Assembly: GCA_023480665.1 (NCBI GenBank)
Contig: JAMCWR010000071.1
Span: 1 to 45,591 of the forward strand
Direction: 5' to 3'
Length of the DNA stretch: 45,591 bases
DNA from: Gammaproteobacteria bacterium
Lineage (GTDB): Bacteria; Pseudomonadota; Gammaproteobacteria; UBA9339
In this document: piece after piece, positions 8,397-16,272 of the stretch
How the letters are laid out: each line of letters starts with the position of its first letter
Position numbering within the stretch: the stretch's first letter is position 1
Made by a program: the position numbers and the translations under genes
The notes under the pieces: generated by a model
Told to the model about the DNA's origin: nothing
Database searches by the model: none
The model's input: the letters and a program-made list of their open reading frames with translations, nothing else

Positions 8397-9189
8397 AGTC
8401 AGTAGAAGTTAAAATATCTGCAGCTAGTTCTTCGATTGAGCGATTCGTCGCATCAAGATAGTTAATTTGTGCTTTTTGAAATAGTGTTTTAGCTTGATTA
8501 ATTTCTTGTTCACACTGTTTTAAAGATGCATATTGGCTATTAGGCAAGCGTTCTTGACGAATTTGGGAAAGGCGTAAAGGATCAATAACCAAACCCAATA
8601 GTTTGTTTCTATATTGTTGTAAAATCTGTGGCAATTCATTTTTAGCAAAATCTTCTGTGGTTAGAGGATAATTAGCCACAAAAATCCCATATTGTAGTGC
8701 CAGATAAAGAGAGGTTGGCGTTTTGCCAGAACGAGAAACTCCTGTAAGAATAATATCAGCATTTTGATATTGTTTAGTATTAGCGCCGTCATCATTTAAT
8801 ATGGCAAAATTTATCGCATCAATTCTTAGCTTATAAGAGCCATTGTTTTTTGTACTATGAAATTTACCAACAGTTTTTTCTGCCTCATGGCCAAATTCAT
8901 TTTCAAGGGTTTGTAGGTGAGGTTGTAAGAAATTAATAAATAACGCATTACTTTTTTGTAGAAAACTACTAACTTTAGCGTCAATAAGAGTAGCAAAAAT
9001 AATTGGACGTTCGTCGCTTGTACTTGCGCGAATTTTTCCTAAAGCTTGTTCGGCTCTTGCTAAATTATTCACATAAGGAATTGTTGTATAAGAAAAGTTT
9101 ATCTTTGGGAATTGGGTTAATAAACTTCGCCCCAACGTTTCTGCTGTTATTCCTGTTCCATCAGAAATAAAAAATATAGCGTGTGACAT
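8380..9189 (-). CDS. ppsR: PEP synthase regulatory kinase/pyrophosphorylase (DUF299)
   Basis: Predicted bifunctional enzyme that inactivates PEP synthase by ADP-dependent phosphorylation of a Thr near the catalytic His and reactivates it by Pi-dependent removal. The 269-residue protein begins SHAIFFISDGTGITAETLGRSLL, typical of the family, and carries the P-loop-like motif GVSRSGKTPTSLYLA near residue 150. Its target ppsA lies in the window (11696). It starts 9 bases after coaBC and is probably co-transcribed with it. The last five residues (WVRHR) and the TAG stop are encoded by the outer arm of the compound repeat, so the native end has probably been replaced. Confidence 0.93.
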   Translation of the reverse strand: MSHAIFFISDGTGITAETLGRSLLTQFPKINFSYTTIPYVNNLARAEQALGKIRASTSDERPIIFATLIDAKVSSFLQKSNALFINFLQPHLQTLENEFGHEAEKTVGKFHSTKNNGSYKLRIDAINFAILNDDGANTKQYQNADIILTGVSRSGKTPTSLYLALQYGIFVANYPLTTEDFAKNELPQILQQYRNKLLGLVIDPLRLSQIRQERLPNSQYASLKQCEQEINQAKTLFQKAQINYLDATNRSIEELAADILTSTDWVRHR

Positions 9190-9198
9190 AATAAAAGC

Positions 9199-10392
9199 CT
9201 AACCTTTATGTTTAATTTTGTTTGCAACTATGGTAATAAATTCTTTTGCTAATTGAGTTTTTGCAGCATAGCTTAATTTAATTTCTGGAGCATTTTTGCT
9301 TAAGATTAATAATTCGTTATTGTCACTTTCAAAGCCTAAATTTTTTCCTACTTTATTTGCTACGATCATATCTAAATTTTTTGTTTGCAGTTTTTTTATA
9401 GCATTTTTTTTCACATTTTCTGTTTCGGCAGCAAAGCCAATAGTAAACGGTTTTTTTGGTAGGCGCGCAACTGCAGCTAAAATATCGGGGGTTTTTTGCA
9501 GTTCTAAAGTTAATTCTTCGCCAGTTTTTTTGATTTTTTGTTTAGCTGTTTTTGCTGGGCGATAATCTGCTACTGCTGCAGTGCTAATAAAAATAGCAGT
9601 ATTTTTTATCTGCTTTATCACTTGAGAATACATTTCTTCGGCGCTAATAACACCAATGCGCTTAACATTAGGTGGGTTGAGCAAGCTAGTTGGGCCACTG
9701 ATTAAGGTAACATTTGCTCCAGCTTGTTCTGCTGCACGAGCGATAGCATACCCCATTTTGCCAGAACTTTTATTAGTTAAAAAACGAACAGGATCTAGCG
9801 CTTCTTGTGTTGGTCCAGCAGTAATCAAAATATTAACTCCTTGCAGTATTTTTGACGTAAAAAAATTTTTTATTAATGAGAAAATTTCAGTTGCTTCAAG
9901 CATACGGCCCAAACCTATTTCATTACACGCAAGATCACCAGCGGCTGGCCCCCAAATATTGATGCCGCGATCTTGTAGCGAGGCAATGTTTTTTTGGGTG
10001 ATAGTGTTTTGCCACATTATTTTGTTCATGGCTGGAGCGATTGCGATGGGCGCAGTTGTTGCTAAACAAACGGTAGACAGAAGATCATCAGCTAAACCAT
10101 AAGCAAGCTTAGCAATAAAATTAGCGCTAGCTGGAGCAATCACTACAAGATCTGCAGAGCGCGCAAGAGCAATATGTTTGATGTTAAGCTCGAGATCTTG
10201 GGCAAACATTTTCGTATATACTTGGTTGCCAGAAAGCGTTTGTAAAGTAAGTGGTGTGATAAATTCTTGAGCATTTTGTGTCATGATTACACGTACATTG
10301 CAATCTGCATGACGTAATAATCGCGTTAGTTCAGCGCTTTTATAAGCAGCAATGCCACCAGTAATTCCAAGGATTATATTTTTGTTTTGCAT
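9199..10392 (-). CDS. coaBC: bifunctional phosphopantothenoylcysteine decarboxylase / phosphopantothenate-cysteine ligase
   Basis: Makes 4'-phosphopantetheine in coenzyme A synthesis. The N-terminal flavoprotein half (CoaC, about residues 1-185) has the GGIAAYKS FMN motif and the PAMNKIMW signature. The C-terminal half (CoaB) has ITAGPTQEALDPVR, the SSGKMG motif and AAVADYRP, with a Lys-rich KIKK segment after it. The length of 397 residues is normal. It follows the NUDIX gene by 21 bases and precedes ppsR by 9 bases, so NUDIX-coaBC-ppsR is a likely operon. Confidence 0.96.
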   Translation of the reverse strand: MQNKNIILGITGGIAAYKSAELTRLLRHADCNVRVIMTQNAQEFITPLTLQTLSGNQVYTKMFAQDLELNIKHIALARSADLVVIAPASANFIAKLAYGLADDLLSTVCLATTAPIAIAPAMNKIMWQNTITQKNIASLQDRGINIWGPAAGDLACNEIGLGRMLEATEIFSLIKNFFTSKILQGVNILITAGPTQEALDPVRFLTNKSSGKMGYAIARAAEQAGANVTLISGPTSLLNPPNVKRIGVISAEEMYSQVIKQIKNTAIFISTAAVADYRPAKTAKQKIKKTGEELTLELQKTPDILAAVARLPKKPFTIGFAAETENVKKNAIKKLQTKNLDMIVANKVGKNLGFESDNNELLILSKNAPEIKLSYAAKTQLAKEFITIVANKIKHKG

Positions 10393-10413
10393 AAATATTC
10401 ATCTCTAAATAGT

Positions 10414-10884
10414 TCATAGTATCGCGATCTGCGAACATTTTTTCAATGCCCATTTTGTGCTGTCCATTACTTTGGGCTCAGCAAGTATTTCCTGAACATT
10501 TGCAAAATATTTAACTGTACCTTCGTAACATCCAGTAATAGTTCCGGTTTTGTCATACCAAAAATAAACATAAATTAATTCACTATGTTTGGTTATTGCT
10601 TCAGTAACTGCGCCAAGAAAGATTATTTCTGAGGGATTTGGTTTTGCACCTAATTCTTCATGTAATTCGCGGATTAAAGCTTCGAGTGGTGTTTCATTAG
10701 TCTCAATTTGACCACCAAAATTTGTGAGATATCCAGGAAAGCGCTGCCAATTTTCTCCACGTAATTGGAGTAATATTTTATTATCTCGAGTTAAGATTAC
10801 ACATTCCGCGCCATAGAATGCATATTTTTTGCTGTTGATTTTTTGAGGGGGTATTAAATGGATGTTGCTATCAATTTTTGTCAT
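10414..10884 (-). CDS. NUDIX hydrolase
   Basis: A 156-residue protein with a complete NUDIX box at about residues 75-97: GGQIETNETPLEALIRELHE then ELGA, fitting GX5EX7REUXEEXGU. The family hydrolyses nucleoside diphosphates linked to another group, with Mg2+ or Mn2+ bound by the Glu residues of the box. The substrate cannot be read from sequence; the neighbourhood (CoA synthesis) does not settle it. The N-terminal ~22 residues have no homologous feature I recognise. It is the first gene of the likely NUDIX-coaBC-ppsR operon. Confidence 0.9.
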   Translation of the reverse strand: MTKIDSNIHLIPPQKINSKKYAFYGAECVILTRDNKILLQLRGENWQRFPGYLTNFGGQIETNETPLEALIRELHEELGAKPNPSEIIFLGAVTEAITKHSELIYVYFWYDKTGTITGCYEGTVKYFANVQEILAEPKVMDSTKWALKKCSQIAIL

Positions 10885-10901
10885 AGTAGTTTTCCCTTAT
10901 T

Positions 10902-11022
10902 TTATAAGCCTACCATTTCTACAGTGTTTTTCCCAGTGTTGCGCTTAACGATTATTACTGCAGAATTACTGCATGAATAATCATTTGTCACCACATAATC
11001 GGTTTTTTCGCTCCATGTAAAT
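10902..11022 (-). pseudogene. 3' remnant of an unknown gene cut by a repeat
   Basis: On the minus strand a frame ends at 10902-10904 and encodes about 40 residues (TFTWSEKTDYVVTNDYSCSN, then SAVIIVKRNTGKNTVEMVGL) that look like genuine protein. Further upstream the frame runs straight into the GC-rich repeat beginning at 11023, where the translation is repeat-derived. I read this as the surviving end of a gene whose front was lost at the repeat boundary. The family is not recognised. Confidence 0.45.
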
Positions 11023-11233
11023 GTAGGGGCGGGTTTGTGTTGGAAATACTGCGGCCAAATAGAGTCTAGATTCGCAAATGCTACCGCGATTTTATTAATG
11101 CCATCTGAAACCCGCCCGTGTAGCGGCACAAATCTAGTGGGCAGGTTTCTGCAGAATTTAATAAACTGCAGATGACTTTTACGAATTTAGATTCTATTAA
11201 AACTCTATACTTCAAACACAAACCTGCCCCTAC
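11023..11233. repeat. GC-rich compound inverted repeat (about 210 bases), copy 1
   Basis: Outer arms GTAGGGGCGGGTTTGTGTT at 11023-11041 and CACAAACCTGCCCCTAC ending at 11233. Inner arms GAAACCCGCCCG at 11107-11118 and GTGGGCAGGTTTCTGCAG at 11137-11154. Intermediate arms around AGTCTAGATTCG and CGAATTTAGATTCTA extend the pairing. A second copy of nearly the same length is at 35089-35298. This one separates two gene remnants. Confidence 0.85.
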
Positions 11234-11240
11234 AACACAA

Positions 11241-11622
11241 ACCAGGTACTCTACAAAATTATCCAATATTATTTAAGCCATTCCAACTAATTGATTTAAC
11301 AAAAATCCCAGATACTGATTTTAAATCGATGCTATGGTATGGAACTTTGGCTAAACTTATGAAAAACATCTTTGCCAAAGAATTTTTACCAATACTTAAA
11401 GATCTAATGCAAAATCTCAAGGCTATTGAAAATAGCGACGACCTTAGCTATATTAATTCTATACTAAGTTATATTGTTGAAGCTGGTGAAATTAGAGACG
11501 AAGCCCAATTCCAAGAAATTATCCAAGCTGGTTTAACCAAAGTTGATGAGGAACAAGTTATGACTTTAGCAGAATTATATGATAAATGGGGTCAGGTCTT
11601 TAATTTAGCATTGAACAAGTAA
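11241..11622 (+). pseudogene. C-terminal remnant of an Rpn/YhgA-type recombination-promoting nuclease
   Basis: The frame can be read through from about 11241 (PGTLQNYPILFKPFQLIDLT then KIPDTDFKSMLWYG) to TAA at 11620-11622. The stretch FQLIDLTKIPD followed by a helix-rich region is the post-catalytic part of Rpn (PD-(D/E)XK, transposase_31-like) proteins as I recall them. The catalytic N-terminal domain is missing: the frame is cut at its front by the GC-rich repeat ending at 11233. The last ~12 residues (WGQVFNLALNK) are encoded by the left arm of a GGGGTCAG palindrome. An internal ATG at 11329 could give 97 residues, but activity is unlikely. Confidence 0.65.
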
Positions 11623-11673
11623 TAGGTATCAAGGTTGAAGAGGTACAAATGCTATATTAAAGACCTGACCCCA
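11587..11673. repeat. GGGGTCAG palindrome, GTCTTTAATTTAGCATT type, copy 1
   Basis: 26-base arms at 11587-11612 and 11648-11673 with a single mismatch, starting TGGGGTCAGGTCTTTAATTT. The same arm sequence is found in the palindrome after secA (43922-44006). This copy overlaps the end of the Rpn remnant and ends 11 bases before the ppsA ribosome site, so it lies in the ppsA leader or just upstream of its promoter. Confidence 0.85.
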
Positions 11674-11695
11674 TAAAGATATCAAGGAGGGATGT

Positions 11696-14068
11696 ATGAC
11701 AGATAACGTGCTATGGTTTGAAGAAATAGGGATGAATGATGTTGCTGTGGTTGGTGGTAAGAATGCTTCGCTTGGGGAAATGATTAATCATTTAACTCAA
11801 AGCCAAGTTAAAGTTCCTCGAGGATTTGCCACGACAGCAAAAGCATACCGAGATTTTCTTGCGCAAAATAACTTAGATCAAAAAATATATACTGCGCTAG
11901 CAGAGCTTAATATCAATGATGTGCAATTGCTTGCTAAAACTGGGAGTTTAATTCGCGAATGGATAATGCATACTCCATTGCTGCCAGAATTTGAAAGCGA
12001 TGTTAGAAAATACTATCAAGAGCTTATTTCTCAACTTGGCTCAAATATTACTTTTGCTGTGCGTTCTTCAGCAACCGCTGAAGATTTGCCTGATGCTTCT
12101 TTTGCTGGCCAACAAGAAACCTATTTAAATGTATCTGGAATTGATGAGGTTTTAATTGCTATCAAAAAAGTTTTTGCCTCTCTCTATAATGATCGCGCAA
12201 TTGCATATCGGGTGCATTATAATTTTGAGCATCAACTAGTTGCCCTTTCTGCTGGGATTCAACAAATGGTACGGAGCGATTTAGCAACTAGTGGCGTAAT
12301 GTTTAGTATCGATACCGAATCGGGTTTTGATAAGGTAATATTTATTAATGCTTCTTATGGTTTAGGAGAACCAATTGTCCAAGGACAAGTTAATCCAGAT
12401 GAGTTTTATGTTTATAAGCCCAATTTAACATTACAAAAACCAGCAATTTTACGGCGCAACGCTGGTAGCAAATTAATAAAAATGATTTTCGCTAATACTA
12501 AACAAGATGGTCTTGCGGTTGCAAAAGTTGATGTTGAGCCAGAGCAACGCGGTTTATTATGTCTTAATGATGCCGAAGTCGAAAAATTAGCAAAAGATGC
12601 TTTAGCGATCGAGCAACATTATGGCCGAGCTATGGACATTGAGTGGGCAAAAGATGGTGTTAGTAATCAGCTGTATATCGTTCAAGCGCGACCAGAAACT
12701 GTAAAGTCTAGGCATACTAAACAAGTTGTTGAGCGCTATCAGTTGCAGAAGCGAGGCGAAGTAATAGTTGAAGGGCGAAGTGTCGGACAAAAAATTGGGG
12801 CTGGACTTGCTAAAATTGTGCTTGATCTAAAGAATATGGATATTTTAGCAAAAGGCGATATTTTAGTTACCGATATGACTGATCCTGACTGGGAACCGGT
12901 TATGAAACGGGCTGCGGCGATTGTTACTAATCGCGGCGGTAGAACTTGCCATGCTGCAATTGTTGCGCGAGAACTTGGCATTCCTGCAGTAGTTGGTACT
13001 GGGGATGCGACAAAACTTATTCAAAATGAGAGTGAGGTTACAGTTTCCTGCGCTGAAGGTGATACGGGATTTGTTTACAAAAATATATTGCCTTTTACTA
13101 TTGCTACAACAAGCCTAGAACAAATGCCGAAAATTCCAGTCAAAATCATGATGAATTTAGCTAATCCGGATAGTGCATTTGATCTACAGTTTTTGCCTAA
13201 TTATGGTGTGGGGCTAGCGCGTTTAGAGTTTATTATTAATCAAATGATCGGTATTCATCCGAAGGCATTGCTTAATTTTGCCAAGTTACCTCAAGACCTA
13301 CAACAAACTATCAGAGAAAAAACCAAAGCCTATAAAGACCCAGTAGAATTTTATATTGAACGTTTAAAAGAAGGTATTGCTACTATTGCTGCCGCTTTTT
13401 TCCCGAAGATGATAATTGTGCGTTTTTCCGATTTTAAGAGTAATGAGTATGCTAATTTAATTGGTGGTAAACTTTATGAGCCAAGTGAAGAGAATCCGAT
13501 GATTGGTTTTCGTGGCGCTTCACGTTATGTAGATCCTTTATTTAGCGACTGTTTTAAACTTGAGTGTCAGGCGATTAAACGTGTGCGCGATGAGATGGGG
13601 TTAACTAATGTTGCTGCTATGGTGCCATTTTGTCGTACAGTGGCGGAAGCTAAAGCGGTAATTGAGGTATTGGCTCAACATGGGCTCAAGCGCGGTGAAA
13701 ATGATTTAAAAGTTATAATGATGTGTGAAATCCCATCAAATGCTTTGCTTGCCAATGAATTTTTAGATCATTTTGATGGTTTTTCAATTGGTTCGAATGA
13801 TTTAACTCAACTTACTTTAGGGCTTGATCGCGATTCTGGTATTGTTGCAAAACTTTTTGAAGAGCGCGATGAAGCAGTAAAAGCCTTAATTCATATGGCG
13901 ATTAGTGTTTGTAAAGCTCGTGGCAAATATATTGGCATTTGTGGTCAAGGCCCTTCTGATCATCCTGATTTTGCCAAATGGTTAATTGATGAAGGCATTG
14001 AAAGTATCTCACTTAATCCAGATACGGTTGTTGATACATGGCTTTATTTGGCGGGTCAGAAGACATAA
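11696..14068 (+). CDS. ppsA: phosphoenolpyruvate synthase (pyruvate, water dikinase)
   Basis: Converts pyruvate and ATP to PEP, AMP and phosphate for gluconeogenesis. The 790-residue protein has the N-terminal ATP-grasp domain (VGGKNASLGEM; AVRSSATAEDLPDASFAGQQ), the swivelling His domain (NRGGRTCHAAIVARELG, His near residue 418, preceded by the Thr that PpsR would phosphorylate) and the PEP-binding barrel (IGSNDLTQLTLGLDRDS; GICGQGPSDHP with the catalytic Cys). Length is normal. A very good ribosome site (AAGGAGGG at 11684-11691) sets the start. Amino acids would be the expected carbon source feeding this step in an intracellular bacterium, which is inference. Confidence 0.97.
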   Translation: MTDNVLWFEEIGMNDVAVVGGKNASLGEMINHLTQSQVKVPRGFATTAKAYRDFLAQNNLDQKIYTALAELNINDVQLLAKTGSLIREWIMHTPLLPEFESDVRKYYQELISQLGSNITFAVRSSATAEDLPDASFAGQQETYLNVSGIDEVLIAIKKVFASLYNDRAIAYRVHYNFEHQLVALSAGIQQMVRSDLATSGVMFSIDTESGFDKVIFINASYGLGEPIVQGQVNPDEFYVYKPNLTLQKPAILRRNAGSKLIKMIFANTKQDGLAVAKVDVEPEQRGLLCLNDAEVEKLAKDALAIEQHYGRAMDIEWAKDGVSNQLYIVQARPETVKSRHTKQVVERYQLQKRGEVIVEGRSVGQKIGAGLAKIVLDLKNMDILAKGDILVTDMTDPDWEPVMKRAAAIVTNRGGRTCHAAIVARELGIPAVVGTGDATKLIQNESEVTVSCAEGDTGFVYKNILPFTIATTSLEQMPKIPVKIMMNLANPDSAFDLQFLPNYGVGLARLEFIINQMIGIHPKALLNFAKLPQDLQQTIREKTKAYKDPVEFYIERLKEGIATIAAAFFPKMIIVRFSDFKSNEYANLIGGKLYEPSEENPMIGFRGASRYVDPLFSDCFKLECQAIKRVRDEMGLTNVAAMVPFCRTVAEAKAVIEVLAQHGLKRGENDLKVIMMCEIPSNALLANEFLDHFDGFSIGSNDLTQLTLGLDRDSGIVAKLFEERDEAVKALIHMAISVCKARGKYIGICGQGPSDHPDFAKWLIDEGIESISLNPDTVVDTWLYLAGQKT

Positions 14069-14085
14069 GATAGGTGAAGGAAAAA

Positions 14086-14487
14086 TCACGCAGGTCGGTT
14101 GGTTAATATAATAAGTAAGGATTTTGCTATGGGCAAAAAATTATAAGTGGTTTGTCGTATTTGTTCGGCTATTTTTTCATCATAAGAGAGAGAGGTAATA
14201 TTCCGCTGTTCGCGATAAATAAACCAATGTTCGATATTATCAATTATACCTTTTTCTGCAGCTTCTCGTAATAGATCTCGGAATGAAAGAGTATCAATAG
14301 TTTCAGGAGTGGGAGCTTCTAATTCAAGTTGTCTTTTTAACATTTTCCATGCTAGTTCATAAGTATATTCAAAACGCTGAATGACGGCGTCGCGAAGCTC
14401 TGCGTCTTGAGGTGTTTTTTTTGCTCGGTGGATCGCAACTTCTAAACTAGTTATGGCTTTTTCAAATGAAGAGAGATCAAGTGACAT
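14086..14487 (-). CDS. HI0074-like nucleotidyltransferase substrate-binding (HEPN-type) protein, without partner
   Basis: A 133-residue all-helical protein: LSSFEKAITSLEVAIHRAK, then RDAVIQRFEYTYELAWKMLK and a motif YREQRNITSLSYDE near residue 93. This matches the HI0074 family, whose members usually pair with a small MNT nucleotidyltransferase (HI0073) to form a HEPN/MNT toxin-antitoxin module. In the family the motif is usually RN.TSH with His; here it is RNITSL. No nucleotidyltransferase gene lies on either side: ppsA converges 17 bases away on one side and a 250-base AT-rich gap is on the other. It may be an orphan relic or work with a partner elsewhere. Confidence 0.8.
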   Translation of the reverse strand: MSLDLSSFEKAITSLEVAIHRAKKTPQDAELRDAVIQRFEYTYELAWKMLKRQLELEAPTPETIDTLSFRDLLREAAEKGIIDNIEHWFIYREQRNITSLSYDEKIAEQIRQTTYNFLPIAKSLLIILTNRPA

Positions 14488-14650
14488 ATATATTGCTCCT
14501 TATTTAACTGCTTGCAATTGCAATAAACTTAGTACCTTGAATATTTTCCTCTATGTTATACTTAAGTTTTTAGAATTTACAACTCTAAAAAAATTTTTTC
14601 ATAATTACTATTACAAATTTCTGTATCTGATACATTCTTTTGCTTTGTTT

Positions 14651-14671
14651 TTACAAACTTATAATTTGTAA
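14651..14671. promoter_or_regulatory. palindrome upstream of the tyrosine phosphatase gene
   Basis: TTACAAA at 14651-14657 and TTTGTAA at 14665-14671 form perfect 7-base arms with a 7-base spacer, the size of a dimer operator. It lies 67 bases before the phosphatase start, in the 250-base, very AT-rich gap 14488-14737. A second TACAAATTATA half copy lies at about 14719. No hairpin-T-tract terminator is seen in the gap. Confidence 0.35.
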
Positions 14672-14737
14672 ATAATGAAAATGTGTTTATAATTACAATA
14701 TTAAAATATAATATTAATTATACAAATTATAAATAAT

Positions 14738-15814
14738 ATGAGCACTGATATTGAGCTATTACCACGTTACATTCCTACATTTACTAACAATTCCGAATAT
14801 AAAGTACCAGATGAGAAGCAGCTTAAATTTATGTTTGACAATTGGGAAGTTCTGCTTCAACAACCGTGTCTACAACACATAGCAGAGGATTCGAGGGGGA
14901 TACTTTTTTATCAAGAAATAAAAGGTATGGATGATGATATAATTTTTCAACATGAGTCAGAAATAGGAGGGACTAATTTAATTGCAAGAGTTGGACCTGC
15001 TAATAAAGACGAAATGACTACATTGTTTGAAGAGAGAGTTTTTCCAAAATATGAAAAGGATACTGCTGATGCTATTATAAGACTTGGAACAGCAGAAGAT
15101 TTTATGAATATTGAAGAGGAAAAAGTCAGTTATACTTCGTCAAGTGGGAAACGGTATCGTACAAATTATTGTTTGCCAATGAAGCATGGTTTGGCAAAAC
15201 ATAAAAAACCATTATTTTATGAAAAAAGAGTCTCTATTATCCTCGAAAATAGCGATAGTTGTCCGTGTTGTTTTTGTTGTGATACGGAAGCAGAAAACTC
15301 TCTTAGAGTATTTACATTTCCGATTAAAGACGGGACTAGCATTTGTCTTTCCTCAGAAGAAGAGCAGGTACAGTTTACTAAGTTTATCTTTGAATTAATA
15401 CCTTCAATCAGCGAACAGAGTAAAATCGTCATTCATTGCAAAGCAGGTGTAGGAAGGACGGGGCATTTAATTTATACGATTTTATTTATTCAGAAGCTAA
15501 GTCAATTAGTTATTACTGATAACCTTGAAGTGACTGCTAAAAACTTTCGTACTCTTTTAGAAGATATTAGATATTACCGTTTTGGAGCAATTTTATCATA
15601 TGACCAATTTCTAGCTTCGTTAAATAATGCTGCTTTGGTTTTGCGATGCCATTACAGAAAACAGCTAGATGTTGCTGTAATTATGGCAGAAACTCCAAGA
15701 GCTATTGGGGCTCCAAGATTAATTGCTCAGGCTCAAAGTACCAGTGCTCACGCTCAAAGTACTAGTGTGCAGAGAGAAAACAAAGTGGAACTAAAGGTGG
15801 GGAATTACAATTGA
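14738..15814 (+). CDS. cytosolic-type protein tyrosine phosphatase, effector-like
   Basis: A 358-residue protein without signal peptide or membrane helix. The PTP signature HCKAGVGRTG is intact: nucleophile Cys at residue 234, Arg at 240, and a following Thr. A candidate general-acid loop is FPIKDGTS about 40 residues earlier. An unusual Cys cluster (CPCCFCC) lies near residue 180. The last ~40 residues are a low-complexity tail with a doubled AQSTSxxAQSTS motif. The architecture resembles eukaryotic-type PTPs secreted by intracellular bacteria, so a type IV effector role is plausible but inferred. It has a very AT-rich upstream region and stands alone. Its stop codon is 1 base from a compound repeat. 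Confidence 0.8.
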   Translation: MSTDIELLPRYIPTFTNNSEYKVPDEKQLKFMFDNWEVLLQQPCLQHIAEDSRGILFYQEIKGMDDDIIFQHESEIGGTNLIARVGPANKDEMTTLFEERVFPKYEKDTADAIIRLGTAEDFMNIEEEKVSYTSSSGKRYRTNYCLPMKHGLAKHKKPLFYEKRVSIILENSDSCPCCFCCDTEAENSLRVFTFPIKDGTSICLSSEEEQVQFTKFIFELIPSISEQSKIVIHCKAGVGRTGHLIYTILFIQKLSQLVITDNLEVTAKNFRTLLEDIRYYRFGAILSYDQFLASLNNAALVLRCHYRKQLDVAVIMAETPRAIGAPRLIAQAQSTSAHAQSTSVQRENKVELKVGNYN

Positions 15815-15815
15815 C

Positions 15816-16017
15816 GGGGTCAGACACCGATAGCTATCGCTAACGTATTGGTAATATATGTTTTATTTTTAAAAACTATCGGTGTCAGAGGTAAGGGTGT
15901 TTAAAGTTGAATTTTTTATTAATTCAAGCTATAACTTACCAGTCTCTGACACCGATAGTTTTTTACTAAAAAGTAAATATAATCAATAATATTCATTCAG
16001 CTAGCTGTGTCTGACCC
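15816..16017. repeat. compound nested inverted repeat (GGGGTCAGACACCGATAG type), copy 2
   Basis: Same four-arm plan as the element at 8157-8396: outer left GGGGTCAGACACCGATAG at 15816-15833, inner left CTATCGGTGTCAGAGGT at 15876-15892, inner right CTCTGACACCGATAG at 15944-15958, outer right CTAGCTGTGTCTGACCC at 16001-16017. Both arm pairs share a centre near 15917. The filler between arms is unrelated to copy 1 apart from being AT-rich, so the arms are conserved and the spacers are not. It lies between the phosphatase stop and tRNA-Arg. Confidence 0.85.
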
Positions 16018-16033
16018 GATTCTTTCAAAATAT

Positions 16034-16110
16034 GCGCCCGTAGCTCAGTTGGATAGAGTACCTGGCTTCGAACCAGGGTGTCGGGGGTTCAAGTCCCTCC
16101 GGGCGCGCCA
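16034..16110 (+). tRNA. tRNA-Arg (anticodon UCG)
   Basis: Complete cloverleaf: acceptor GCGCCCG pairs with CGGGCGC, D arm with AGCTCAGTTGGATAGAGT, anticodon stem CCTGG/CCAGG around the loop CTTCGAA (anticodon TCG, reading CGA and related Arg codons), T arm GGGGGTTCAAGTCCCTCC-type, discriminator G and an encoded CCA at 16108-16110. The gap after it (16111-16272) holds a weak CACGGAA/TTCCGTG hairpin (about 16156-16184) but no gene. Confidence 0.95.
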
Positions 16111-16272
16111 ATCGATTATACTGCCAAATAATGTTTCTTTTTAGCACGGAAATAATTTTTCTTCCGAGTACTTCCGTGTTAATTTCCTAGTATATGTAAA
16201 GACGTTTTTTGGTGTAATAGACGATAAGATTGCTAGTAAAGAGATAAAACCAATTCAAAACTAATTTTTATT

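Noticed and set aside
9296..10102. Long plus-strand frames within coaBC, and the 194-codon minus-strand frame in ftsZ
   Set aside because: They are antisense shadows of well-identified genes with no ribosome sites and biased composition.
10902..11266. Two minus-strand frames of 75 and 61 codons as genes
   Set aside because: Their starts and most of their codons come from the GC-rich repeat; only the 3' part of the first frame looks like genuine protein, so it is listed as a remnant.
14488..14737. PmrA-type or other known regulator boxes upstream of the phosphatase
   Set aside because: Only AT-rich sequence and the TTACAAA palindrome were found; no convincing tandem CTTAA boxes at a fixed spacing.
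15816..16110. Compound repeat next to tRNA-Arg as an attachment site of an integrated element
   Set aside because: No part of the tRNA 3' end is repeated nearby, no integrase is present, and the same repeat occurs elsewhere away from a tRNA.
16156..16184. CACGGAA/TTCCGTG hairpin after tRNA-Arg as a terminator feature
   Set aside because: The loop is long and no T tract follows, so it is only mentioned under the tRNA.
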